Source: an uncultured Lentisphaerota bacterium (lineage in GTDB: Bacteria; Verrucomicrobiota; Kiritimatiellia; RFP12; UBA1067). Taken from it: a stretch of 51,010 bases of DNA. Positions within the stretch are counted from its first letter, which is position 1, and each line of letters starts with the position of its first letter. Location: contig ONVK01000012.1 of the NCBI GenBank assembly GCA_900321255.1, forward strand, positions 1-51,010. Direction: 5' to 3'. The notes beneath the pieces were generated by a model. That model saw only the letters and a list, made by a program, of their open reading frames with translations. It was not told the DNA's origin and made no database searches. This document shows positions 33,603 to 41,863 of this stretch, one piece after another. The position numbers and the translations under genes are program-made.

Positions 33603-34865
33603 TCAATTGCCGTCTTCTATGTCAAAAGAGACATTTGGGAACGCCCGCTCGGCCTTGGCGCTAATGGTCGGGCACTGTCCAACCGCAGCTTTCGCCAGCT
33701 GTTCGGAACGCACCCACGCAGTAGGATCATCTGCGCAGAGATGCGTGAATGTAAGCGCCGCGCCCAGCATCGCACAGCCCCAAGACTCATCGTCGAAGCC
33801 GACGCCGTCTGCCGTCTTTCCGGTCGTCCTCGCCTTCTCGATTAAACCGACGACCAGCTCGTTCATGTTGGAGTGGTGACGCGCATAAAATACTTGCCAG
33901 GGGATGCGCTCTTCCTTCTTCGTGTCAGGAGAGAGTAAGCGGAGACCGCTTCCATCGGAGGACAGCACTTCGAATCCCCTGAGCTTGCCCTTGTGGAATA
34001 CGACGCCCTTGGCGTTTGCCGCGAACAGCTTGTGTACAGACTCCATCAGGTCGATCCTGAAAACTGCATCATGCAACAGCGTCTTGTGTTTGTCTTTTGT
34101 GACAGCTTTCTCCGCCTCAAGCAACATCCCTTTAAACTTCTCCCACTGAAGCGTTCCCAGCACATGCAGCGACATGACCGACTCGATCTTTCCACGGACA
34201 ATGTAGTCTTCTTTCTCATCCAATAGATTATCCACTACTGTTTGAGGCGCTGGATCATAGATTATGACTTTTTGGTGCAAGGCGTAAGCTGCATCCATCA
34301 CAATGGCGTCTACATGCGAACGGAAGCGGCTGGACATCCCGACGATTGCAGCTATGTCTTGAGACTGCTTTACGGCGTTAAACGAATCCGAACAGTCCAC
34401 CACCCTCTGGACAACCATCGCCAACGTCGCCGCATTCGTAATCGACATGCCTTCAATCTCGGCAAGTTCGGCGACCAATGGTTCGAGAGCGGACTTCACA
34501 CGGGCTTTCGCTTCTCGCGCAGCAACAAGTTGCGTTCCTTCTTCGGCGAGTTTCGATTCGGCCTCCGCCAGTATCTGCCGAACCTCCCCGTCCGTCGATT
34601 TTTCCCACTGCCGCCGCAAGCTCGCCACCTTGTTTGTCGCACTTGCGAAACACTTCTCCCCCTCCGCGACCATCAAGTCCAGTTTCGACGAGAATCGCCG
34701 AATGTTGCCTTGCAGTTCGCGGACAGTAGACAAGGCCTTGGCGCCAGTCGCCTCAATATGCTCCCTGCGCTCCCTTTCGCGATTCAGGCGGTCGCTGTAG
34801 ATTAAACCTATAGCGGCAGCACCGACAAGGCAAAGTGCTTCGGCGATAACGACGGACTTCCTCAC
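33603..34865 (-). CDS. Membrane-anchored coiled-coil protein coupled to the mannose-1-P guanylyltransferase gene
   Basis: A 420-residue protein, not recognised. An N-terminal membrane helix (SVVIAEALCLVGAAAIGLIY, residues 3-22) is followed by ~170 residues of charged helix (KSALEPLVAELAEIEGMSI) and an alpha/beta C-terminal half with GKLRGFEVLSSDGSGLRLLS. The body should be periplasmic. The GTG start at 34865 overlaps the stop of the upstream gene (GTGA). Composition is intermediate between the island and the flank. In overall design (N-terminal helix plus coiled coil) it resembles the island's last gene, and the island promoter lies just after it. Confidence 0.65.
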   Translation of the reverse strand: MRKSVVIAEALCLVGAAAIGLIYSDRLNRERERREHIEATGAKALSTVRELQGNIRRFSSKLDLMVAEGEKCFASATNKVASLRRQWEKSTDGEVRQILAEAESKLAEEGTQLVAAREAKARVKSALEPLVAELAEIEGMSITNAATLAMVVQRVVDCSDSFNAVKQSQDIAAIVGMSSRFRSHVDAIVMDAAYALHQKVIIYDPAPQTVVDNLLDEKEDYIVRGKIESVMSLHVLGTLQWEKFKGMLLEAEKAVTKDKHKTLLHDAVFRIDLMESVHKLFAANAKGVVFHKGKLRGFEVLSSDGSGLRLLSPDTKKEERIPWQVFYARHHSNMNELVVGLIEKARTTGKTADGVGFDDESWGCAMLGAALTFTHLCADDPTAWVRSEQLAKAAVGQCPTISAKAERAFPNVSFDIEDGN

Positions 34866-35866
34866 CTCTTGAACAGCTTCTTCATGTCGGTGAGGCGCGA
34901 CTTGTCGGCGACGAGGACGGCATCGGGGGTCGTGACGACGACGAGGTTCTTCACGCCGAGAAGCGAGATGCGCGCAGAGCGGGCGACGCAGATGTTGCCC
35001 TCCGCCTCGACGACCGTGCACGGACCTTCGCGGACGTTGCCGCGCGAGTCGTGCGGGAAGTACTTGTCAAACGCGGCGAAACTGCCGACGTCGTCCCAGC
35101 CGAAGTCGCCAGGCACCACCTCGACGTTCTTCGCCTTCTCCATCACGGCGTAGTCGAAGCTTATCTTCGGGAGCGCCGCGTAAACGCGCGCGAGCTTCGC
35201 GGGCGCGATGGGCCTCGCGCCCCCGCCGATGTTCGCAAGGCACTCCAGTGCCGGGGCGTGCGCGGCAAATGCGCCGCGGAACACAGACGCGCGGGCGATG
35301 AACATTCCGGCATTCCAGAGATATCCTGCCTTGACGTACTTCTTCGCCTTTTCAGCGTCCGGCTTCTCGACGAACGCGCGCGTCTTGAGCGAGATGTATC
35401 CGAAGCATGTCGCCGGGTAGTCGGGCTTTATGCCGATCGTGACGATCGCGTCCCTGCGCCGCGCAAGCGCTACGGCCTTCTTGACGACCTTTCGGAACTC
35501 CTTCGGCTTCGCGACCATCTGGTCGCTCGAGAAGAATCCGACGACAGGATCGCCACCGCCAGTCGCCAAGCCCACGCCGAGCGCGACCGCGGCGCCTGTG
35601 TCGCGGCGCATCGGCTCGCCGACGATGTTGCCCTTCGGGACCTCGGGGAGCTCCTTCCGCGTCGCGGCGACGAGGCTCTTCGTCGTCACGACGAAGACGT
35701 CCCTGGGCGAGACGAGGCCGTCAAGCCGGCTCACCGCCTGGCGGATCAAGCTCGCGCCTCCGAAGACGCGCAGAAACTGCTTCGGACGCTCCGGCGTCGA
35801 AAGCGGCCAGAACCGCTCTCCCGACCCGCCTGCAAGAATGACTGCCTTGAAAGTCGAAGTGCTCAT
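34862..35866 (-). CDS. manC: Mannose-1-phosphate guanylyltransferase
   Basis: GDP-mannose pyrophosphorylase, which makes GDP-mannose for polysaccharide or glycoprotein synthesis. It is 334 residues, the short form without the C-terminal isomerase domain. The nucleotide-binding loop is VILAGGSGERFWPLSTPERP (residues 8-27), followed by PKQFL, NIVGEPMRRDTGAAVALG, and FVEKPDAEKAKKYV with YLWNAGMFIARASVF. The GWDDVGSF segment is also typical. The ATG at 35866 overlaps the radical SAM stop (ATGA). Confidence 0.92.
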   Translation of the reverse strand: MSTSTFKAVILAGGSGERFWPLSTPERPKQFLRVFGGASLIRQAVSRLDGLVSPRDVFVVTTKSLVAATRKELPEVPKGNIVGEPMRRDTGAAVALGVGLATGGGDPVVGFFSSDQMVAKPKEFRKVVKKAVALARRRDAIVTIGIKPDYPATCFGYISLKTRAFVEKPDAEKAKKYVKAGYLWNAGMFIARASVFRGAFAAHAPALECLANIGGGARPIAPAKLARVYAALPKISFDYAVMEKAKNVEVVPGDFGWDDVGSFAAFDKYFPHDSRGNVREGPCTVVEAEGNICVARSARISLLGVKNLVVVTTPDAVLVADKSRLTDMKKLFKR

Positions 35867-37008
35867 TTGCTCCCCTTGAAGTCGAGAAGATGCCCAATGA
35901 GATAGCGGAGGCCGCGATAGTAGAAAGCAAAATTGAATAGGTTGCGGCGGAAAAGATGCCAAAGCGCGGCGGGCTGGAGGAAGCCGCGGTAGACCTTGCG
36001 AATCGCGCACTTTATCTCGTCCTCGGACGCAAGCGGCGTCTTCGTTATCGCGCGGCGCATGTCGTACTCGTCCCAGTCGAGCGTGTTGAGCCCGTCCGTG
36101 GCCTTGAGTTCCTTGAAAAGCGGCGTCCCTGGATACGGAATCGTCAGCGTGCATTGAAGCGTCTTCGCCCAGCCCTTTGCGAGGAGCTTGCGCGCGAGGG
36201 CGACGGTGTTGGCGATTTCCTTCGGACCCTCCCAGGCGTGTCCGAACATGAAGGTGACGTGTACGTCGAGCCCCGCCTCAGTCGCCCACTTCGCCCCCTT
36301 CTCGACGTCTTCGACCTTGAGCGCCTTGCAGAAGCGGTCGAGCGTCTCCTGGTTCGCGGACTCGACGCCGAAGAGGACGAACTGGAAGCCGGCCTTTCGC
36401 ATGAGCCGGTAGTCGTCCAATGTGAGCCGCCCGAAGCGCATGTTGCAGTCGATGCGGACCTTCTTGTTAAGACCGCGCGAAATCATCTCGTTGCAGAAGT
36501 CGGTGAGCCACTGTCCGACTGGGAAGGAACCCGAGTCGTCCATGATCTCCTTCACGCCGTACTTCGAGACGAGATACTCGATTTCGTCGACAACGTCCTT
36601 CACCTTGCGGACGCGGTAGCGGGGATAGAGCGTTGTCCAGCTGCAGAAGGTGCACTTGCCGTGCCAGCAATCGCGACCCGACATGATGTAGGTACCGGGC
36701 TTGCGGCGGAAGTTCCCGTTCTTCTCGGCGTAAAGTTCCCAGTGAACGAGGTCGCGGTCGATCCACGGGGCGTCGGCGATGGAGTCCTTTAGCGCAAAGG
36801 GCCGCACGCCATTGGGGCAGCCCGCGGCGATGAAATCGAGAAGCCCGAAATCCCAGTCGCCTCCGGGGATTATCGCCCACACCCCCGGCTTTTCAATCGA
36901 CTCCTCGGGAAGCGCCGTTACATGGTCGCCGACGAGCACCGCCTTGTAGTCATGCTCCGCTATCCACTTCCAGTGGCGCTTGACGACCGGCGTCTTCGTC
37001 TCAAGCAA
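35863..37008 (-). pseudogene. B12-type radical SAM protein, C-terminal part of a frame-broken gene
   Basis: A 381-residue frame containing the end of a B12-binding domain (HWKWIAEHDYKAVLVGDHVT) and a complete radical SAM core. The cluster motif is DCWHGKCTFCSWT, with Cys spacing CX4CX2C instead of CX3CX2C. RVRKVKDVVDEIEYL, FVLFGVESANQETLDRFCKA and PYPGTPLF are standard later motifs. The only start is TTG at 37008, lying inside the tandem AAGCAAGC (plus strand 37003-37010). Removing one AAGC copy joins the frame perfectly to the upstream 83-residue part, so this is one gene split by a 4-bp duplication. It may be translated as a separate product. Confidence 0.8.
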
Positions 37009-37252
37009 GCACGACTAAATCGGGCTTGAAGGCGGCGAGCTTTGAATCAAACGCCTCGGGCGAGAGCTCCGAGGCGATGCCGTCCAGGAAGAGAACCTCG
37101 TGCCCTGCCTTCTTCAGCATCGTCGCCGCTGTAGCGGGCACGACGGGGAAGATGTAGGTCGGACGCGAGAACCACTGGAACTGGCGGTTCTGAGTGAGAA
37201 GCGCGACCCCCTTCTCGCTCTTCAGCGGCGGATAGGCGATCGCGATCCTCAT
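37001..37252 (-). pseudogene. N-terminal B12-binding part of the frame-broken radical SAM gene
   Basis: 83 residues starting RIAIAYPPLKSEKGVALLTQ and ending FKPDLVVLA before a TGA. The fold matches the N-terminal alpha/beta half of cobalamin-binding domains in B12-radical SAM proteins (GHEVLFLDGIASELSPEAF). It stops at the same point where the downstream frame resumes with LETKTPVVKRHW, so the two together form a continuous domain after deletion of 4 nt. No Shine-Dalgarno precedes the ATG. Confidence 0.8.
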
Positions 37253-37283
37253 TTATTGCAGGCGCAGGATTAGCCGCCGGTCA

Positions 37284-37318
37284 CTGACACCTGGCGACTA
37301 ACTCCTGACTCCTAAATT
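37284..37318. repeat. Short heptamer array, same family as 7943-8019
   Basis: Units TGACACC, TGGCGAC, TAACTCC, TGACTCC and TAAATTA on the plus strand fill the spacer between the DUF481 gene and the broken radical SAM gene. Units 3 and 4 are identical to units in the gatC-tolB array. Confidence 0.7.
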
Positions 37319-38255
37319 ACCACTTGTAGCCGAGGCCGACGATGTAGCGGAAGTCGCTCGACTTGCGGCCGACGGAAGGCATGGAGTTGTAGTCCCACTC
37401 GATCTTCGCGAGGAGGTCGAAGTCCATGATGATCTTCGTCGTTATGCCGACGTCCGCCTTGATGAGGTGGTTGTCGAAGTCGTCGACCTGCGGGAGGAAC
37501 TCGAGGTTGTGGAAGGTCTCGATGTCGGGGTTCCACTTCGGGAAGTACTTGAGGTGGTGCGCGTAGCGGAGCGTCGCGTAGCTCTTCTCGGCATCGGGAT
37601 CCTTCACCTTGTAGTCCACGCGGATCCACGCCGCGCCGAGTTCCTGGTTGAAGCTCAGGGTTCCGATCGACCAGAGCTCGTGCTTCTCGAACCACTGGTA
37701 GCCGATACCACCGCCGAGCCTCAGGCGGAAGTCGAGGCCGGCGATGTCGTCAACCTCGTAGCGGCCGTTCTCGTAGGTGTAGAACGCCTTGCTCCAGAAG
37801 TGGTCGTGCTGGCCCTCGATCTCCCAGCGGTCGGTCGACTTCTCGCGGGTGTCCTTGGAGGTGCCCGTCTCGCTGTAGTAGTAGCCGAAGTCGAAGTTGA
37901 CGCGGTCGTCGTCCCAGCGGCGGTTGAGGTTAGCTATGACCGAAGCGTTGTTCTTGTACGTGTTGCCGCGGGCGCTCTCGAACGCGACGTTGATCGAGCC
38001 GTGCCATGTCTCCGGCGGCTTCTCCTCGAGCGGCAGCGCCGAGACCTCGACCTTCTTCTCCTCGGCCGTCTCGACGAACGCGACCTTGTCGGCCGGGAGC
38101 TCTACGTCGCCGAGATCGTCGGACGTGAACTTGACCTTGTCGCCGGCGATGACCGCACCGGAACCCGTGAGAACCGACCCGGACTTCATGACGACCCTGT
38201 CGGCGAATGCGGAGGCGGCAGCGATTGCCGCGAACGCGAGTATCAGTCTTTTCAT
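37317..38255 (-). CDS. DUF481 outer-membrane barrel protein
   Basis: A 312-residue exported protein of the DUF481 (YdiY) family. Residues 1-18 are a signal peptide (RLILAFAAIAAASAFA). A short SH3-like segment follows (DRVVMKSGSVLTGSGAVIAG). From about residue 85 there are alternating amphipathic strands (WHGSINVAFESARGNTYKNN, FGYYYSETGTSKD, GGGIGYQWFEKHELWS), ending in RYIVGLGYKW with a terminal aromatic residue, as for outer-membrane barrels. The ATG directly follows the secretin stop (TAAATG), so the two are co-translated. Function unknown. Confidence 0.85.
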   Translation of the reverse strand: MKRLILAFAAIAAASAFADRVVMKSGSVLTGSGAVIAGDKVKFTSDDLGDVELPADKVAFVETAEEKKVEVSALPLEEKPPETWHGSINVAFESARGNTYKNNASVIANLNRRWDDDRVNFDFGYYYSETGTSKDTREKSTDRWEIEGQHDHFWSKAFYTYENGRYEVDDIAGLDFRLRLGGGIGYQWFEKHELWSIGTLSFNQELGAAWIRVDYKVKDPDAEKSYATLRYAHHLKYFPKWNPDIETFHNLEFLPQVDDFDNHLIKADVGITTKIIMDFDLLAKIEWDYNSMPSVGRKSSDFRYIVGLGYKW

Positions 38256-39836
38256 TTATTTTTCCTTTTTGTAGTTTGGATCCTTGACGAAAGGTATCCA
38301 CGAAGACGTTTCAGAACGCGGCGGCGGCAGAGGATCCTCCGCCTGCTCCTCGAGCGACCTCAAGTCGAGCGAGCTTATCCCCTCGAGGTTCTTCTCTGGA
38401 CGGTCGCCGGGCTCGAGCTTCTGGCCCTTGGTGTACTGACGTCCGAGCACTGCGTTCTTCGGAAGCCCGGAGTCCTTCTGCATGTTGCCCGGATCCACAA
38501 GGCCGACAGTGACGAAGACGATGATTTCCTTCTGCTGCTTCTTGCGCGTGCGCGAGCCGAAGATCCGCGGGCCTATCCACGGGATGTCCCTCAGAAGCGG
38601 GATGCCGGTATCGACCTGCTCCTCGACGGTCCGCGAAAGCCCGCCGATCACCGCCGTCGTGCCGCTCGCCATGGCGAACTCGGTGACGAGGCGCTGGACC
38701 TCGATGACGGGATATCTCGCGGAGATTGTGCCGCTGTCGGAGTCGGCCGATTCGGTGCCGGACTCGACCCAGCCGTTCTGCGACGAGATTGTCGGGACGA
38801 TGGACACGCTGATGAGGCCGTTGGTGCCTATCCTCGGCGTCACGTCGAGGGAGATGCCCCAGCTGAAGAACGCCTCGTTCGCGAACATCATCTTGTCCTC
38901 TCCCGGGATCGCCGCCATCTGCATGTCGAGGTCGAGCGAATCGCCGCCGGAGTTCGTCGTGCGCTTCGCGGCGATCTTGACGTTGGGGTACTTCGTCGTC
39001 ATGTCGACGGTCGCCTTCTTGCCGGACGAGACGATGATCTTCGGGTTGGAGAATATGCGCGCGTCCTCGCTCCCCTCGAGCGCGGAGAGGACGATGTACA
39101 TCTGCGAGAAGTCCAGGGTGCCGTTGAAGTAGGCGATGTCTCCGTCTGCGCCGCCGACGAGCGACGAGCCGGAAAGACTGTACGACGTGCCGTCGGGCAT
39201 CTTGCGGGAGTAGTCCTGCACGCCCTTGCCAAGGCGGTTCTTCTGGATTCCGCCGGCGAGGGACACCGCGCCCTTCATGCCGTCGAGCATCGACCAGTCT
39301 ATGCCGATGTCGTGGAACACGTCATTGGAGAGCTCGACAAAGCGCGCTTCGATGTACACCTGCTTCGGCTCGACGTCGACCTCGCGTATAACCTGTTCGC
39401 AGGCGTCAAGGATCATCGCAGGGGCCGTAATCATCACGGAATTCGATTCCGGGAAGGCGATTGCCATCCTGTTGATCTTCCAGACGACGCCGAAGTCGCC
39501 GGACCAGGTGGAGTTGAGCTTCGCCGCGACATCCTCGGCGGAAGCGTGCGCGAGGTGGAACGTCCTTGTCGATATGCGGCGGCGGGCGAGCGACGCCTCT
39601 GCCTCGGCCCTCTCCTGTGCTGCAGCCGCGACACGGACCTCCTCGGCTGCGCGCGCCGCGGCGGACGCGATGACAACGGCGTTGGAGAGCGAGACGGCGT
39701 CCACGTCTGGCGACGCGACCAAATCGCCCGCAACGGGATCGGCCGGATCGGCCGCCTCAACGCCGACAGCCGCGGAATCGGCAGACAGCAGGGGCAGAAA
39801 CGACAGCAACGACAGGTATAAAACAGCTTTCCTCAT
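38256..39836 (-). CDS. Secretin-like protein (type II/III secretion family)
   Basis: A 526-residue exported protein. The signal peptide is KAVLYLSLLSFLPLLSADSA. After an Ala/Glu-rich helical linker there is an N-domain (TRTFHLAHASAEDVAAKLN, EVDVEPKQVYIEARFVELS) and the C-terminal secretin core GTTAVIGGLSRTVEEQVDTG followed by IPLLRDIPWIGPRIFG and KEIIVFVTVGLVDPG. No other secretion genes are adjacent. It may be a stand-alone or pilus-type secretin. The ATG at 39836 has no ribosome site and lies 14 nt after an extended -10. DUF481 follows immediately. Confidence 0.83.
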   Translation of the reverse strand: MRKAVLYLSLLSFLPLLSADSAAVGVEAADPADPVAGDLVASPDVDAVSLSNAVVIASAAARAAEEVRVAAAAQERAEAEASLARRRISTRTFHLAHASAEDVAAKLNSTWSGDFGVVWKINRMAIAFPESNSVMITAPAMILDACEQVIREVDVEPKQVYIEARFVELSNDVFHDIGIDWSMLDGMKGAVSLAGGIQKNRLGKGVQDYSRKMPDGTSYSLSGSSLVGGADGDIAYFNGTLDFSQMYIVLSALEGSEDARIFSNPKIIVSSGKKATVDMTTKYPNVKIAAKRTTNSGGDSLDLDMQMAAIPGEDKMMFANEAFFSWGISLDVTPRIGTNGLISVSIVPTISSQNGWVESGTESADSDSGTISARYPVIEVQRLVTEFAMASGTTAVIGGLSRTVEEQVDTGIPLLRDIPWIGPRIFGSRTRKKQQKEIIVFVTVGLVDPGNMQKDSGLPKNAVLGRQYTKGQKLEPGDRPEKNLEGISSLDLRSLEEQAEDPLPPPRSETSSWIPFVKDPNYKKEK

Positions 39837-39850
39837 TTTCAAGAAGACAA

Positions 39851-39859
39851 ATTATACCA
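39851..39859 (-). promoter_or_regulatory. Extended -10 promoter of the secretin gene
   Basis: TTTGGTATAAT on the minus strand (TATAAT at 39851-39856), placed just after the GtrA stop. The ATG at 39836 is 14 nt away, so the 5' leader would be only about 7 nt. No clear -35 hexamer is present. Confidence 0.6.
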
Positions 39860-39861
39860 AA

Positions 39862-40371
39862 TCAGCCCCTAAAGATAAAGAATTTGCGGGCAAAAAAGTT
39901 GAGCAGAAACGAAACCACGACCTCGATCACGACCGCCGCCGAAGTCATCACCCCCATAAACCTGATCAGGGCGCTCTGGACGACGAGCGCAAACGCGGTC
40001 GCAATGGCGGCGACGCCGAAGAACATGCCGAACTCGATATACCAGCGGAACCTCCCGGGGCGGAACACGAAGGCACGATTCATCAACCAACAGAAAACGT
40101 TCGCGAAGACGAACCCGACCGCCGTGGCGACGCCGGCGAGGAACCAGCGCGACGCATACCACGGCTCGGCGCCCGTGAACTCCGCGCCAGGAAGCCCCAG
40201 CAGCCTGACCGCCGTGTCGTCGGCAGTCAGGCACCTTAGGCACGTCGACGCCAAGGCGTAGAAGACGGCAAACTGCACAGCCGTCGCCGCGACGCCAATG
40301 GCGCCGTACTTTACGAACTGTGCAAACGGCCCGCAGTCATGCGAGAGAAAACGCCGTACGGCCTCTCTCAC
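39862..40371 (-). CDS. GtrA-like membrane protein
   Basis: A 169-residue protein with four membrane helices (KYGAIGVAATAVQFAVFYAL, FLAGVATAVGFVFANVFCWL, FGMFFGVAAIATAFALVVQS, AAVVIEVVVSFLLNFFARKF). The NRAFVFRPG segment and the closing ARKFFIFRG are typical of GtrA, which is thought to flip or channel lipid-linked sugars. The GTG start at 40371 overlaps the Gfo/Idh stop (GTGA), preferred over an upstream start that would overlap the neighbour by 60 nt. Confidence 0.85.
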   Translation of the reverse strand: MREAVRRFLSHDCGPFAQFVKYGAIGVAATAVQFAVFYALASTCLRCLTADDTAVRLLGLPGAEFTGAEPWYASRWFLAGVATAVGFVFANVFCWLMNRAFVFRPGRFRWYIEFGMFFGVAAIATAFALVVQSALIRFMGVMTSAAVVIEVVVSFLLNFFARKFFIFRG

Positions 40372-41795
40372 GCAAGCCCCATCTTCCCGAGGTCGACCGA
40401 AAGATCGCCGAGCGGAGCGGTGGTCTTCCACGCGCCGCGCGTGAAGTCGGGGATGTCCATCGACGCGCTGCGGTTCCTAACGGACTTCTCGCTCAGCTCG
40501 CACAGGCAGCACCAGCTCGCGAGGTCGTAGACGTTCTGGTCGAGCGGCAGCCCGTTCTGCATGCAGTAGGCGAGGCGAAGGACCATGAGGAAGTCCATTC
40601 CGCCGTGGCCGCCCGTCTTCTTGGCCATCTCGCCGGACTGCTTCCAGAGCGGATGCATGAACTCCTTGCGGATCTCCTCGGCCTTTTCGCCAGAGAAGAA
40701 CGAATGGGCGCCTGCGCCGGACTTGTCCTCCCACGCGAGGCGGTAGGGATAGTCCGTGAGGATGCCCTTCGTGCCGGTGATGGTGTTGATGCGGCTGTAG
40801 GGGCGGGGCGAGCTCACGTCGTGCTGGATCATGATCGAGCGGCCCTTCTTCGTCTTGATGAGCATCGTGTTCATGTCGCCCATCTCCACCTTCAGCTTCG
40901 CCTTCCAGCTGTCGGCCGGGAAAGTGGCCCTTGCATACGCCTCGAAGTTGAACTGGTTGGACTCGAGCGACACGAGGTAGTCGAAGCAGTCGCCGCGGTT
41001 GACGTCCATGTACCAGCAGATCGGCCCGAGACCGTGGGTCGTGTACTGGTTGCCCTTGTGGGCGACGTTGTGGCGGAGACGCCAGAAATCCCAGTACGCC
41101 GCGACCTTGTTCTTGTCGTCCCATCCCGGGCTGCTCTCTATCCAGTCGCCGTAGTTGTAGCTCCTGAGGTCGTGGATGTACGCGCCCTCCGCATGGACGA
41201 GGTCGCCGAACTTGCCGAGGCGGCAGAGGTTGAGCGCGAGCATCTCGATCTCGCCGTAGCAGCAGTTCTCAAGCTGCATGCAGTGGCGCTTGAGCCTCTC
41301 GGAGGTCTCGACGAGCTCCCAGCATTCGTCGACGGTGAACGCCGCCGGAACCTCGATTGCGACGTGTTTGCCCGCGTTCATCGCGTAGAGGGCGATCGGA
41401 ACGTGGAGCTCCCACGGCGTGGCGTTGTACACGAGGTCGACGTTCTCGTCGTCGCAGAGCTTCTTCCACTCCTCGTCGCCGCCGGTGTAGACCTTCGGCG
41501 CGGGACGGCCCGCCTTTTCGATCGCCGCGAGCGTGCTCTTGACACGCAGGGCGTTCAGGTCGCAGATCGCGGTTATCTCGCAGCCGGGAATCGCGTTGAA
41601 GCCGGTTACGCCGGCCTGCCCGCGGCCTAGGCCGATTATGCCGACCCTCAGCTTCTTGAACGGCTTGTCGGCGTAGGTCGCCATGGACCCCCCGTCGCCG
41701 AAGCCGAAGCCCTTTGTCGTGGAGCAGCCGACGACTGCCGCCGCCGCGCCCATCCACGCCGCACCCTTGAGAAACTCCCTGCGATCTGTTTTCAT
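40368..41795 (-). CDS. TAT-exported Gfo/Idh/MocA oxidoreductase
   Basis: A 475-residue NAD(P)-dependent sugar-type dehydrogenase. It starts with a twin-arginine signal TDRREFLKGAAWMGAAAAVVG followed by a Cys that could be lipidated (VVGC). The Rossmann motif is LRVGIIGLGRGQAGVTG (about residues 49-65). The substrate-side Gfo/Idh motif is at DLVYNATPWELHVPIALYAM, with KHVAIEVPAAFTVDECWELV. TAT-exported Gfo/Idh proteins are abundant in Planctomycetes and Verrucomicrobia, often for host or algal sugars. GGAGG precedes the ATG by 10 nt. It is translationally coupled to GtrA. Confidence 0.9.
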   Translation of the reverse strand: MKTDRREFLKGAAWMGAAAAVVGCSTTKGFGFGDGGSMATYADKPFKKLRVGIIGLGRGQAGVTGFNAIPGCEITAICDLNALRVKSTLAAIEKAGRPAPKVYTGGDEEWKKLCDDENVDLVYNATPWELHVPIALYAMNAGKHVAIEVPAAFTVDECWELVETSERLKRHCMQLENCCYGEIEMLALNLCRLGKFGDLVHAEGAYIHDLRSYNYGDWIESSPGWDDKNKVAAYWDFWRLRHNVAHKGNQYTTHGLGPICWYMDVNRGDCFDYLVSLESNQFNFEAYARATFPADSWKAKLKVEMGDMNTMLIKTKKGRSIMIQHDVSSPRPYSRINTITGTKGILTDYPYRLAWEDKSGAGAHSFFSGEKAEEIRKEFMHPLWKQSGEMAKKTGGHGGMDFLMVLRLAYCMQNGLPLDQNVYDLASWCCLCELSEKSVRNRSASMDIPDFTRGAWKTTAPLGDLSVDLGKMGLA

Positions 41796-41825
41796 GTTGA
41801 AGTATCCTCCGTTTTGATTGGTGAC

Positions 41826-41834
41826 ATTATACCA
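41826..41834 (-). promoter_or_regulatory. Extended -10 promoter of the Gfo/Idh gene
   Basis: TATGGTATAAT on the minus strand (TATAAT at 41826-41831). Unlike the other copies it lies about 30 nt before the ATG, and the leader carries a GGAGG ribosome site. Confidence 0.6.
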
Positions 41835-41863
41835 TAAATTTCAGGAGCGTGCGCCTGTTGATT

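Noticed and set aside
37001..37010. Programmed frameshift or stop readthrough in the B12-radical SAM gene
   Set aside because: The join needs a 4-nt skip, not a -1 or +1 slip, there is no slippery heptamer, and a tandem AAGC duplication explains it more simply.
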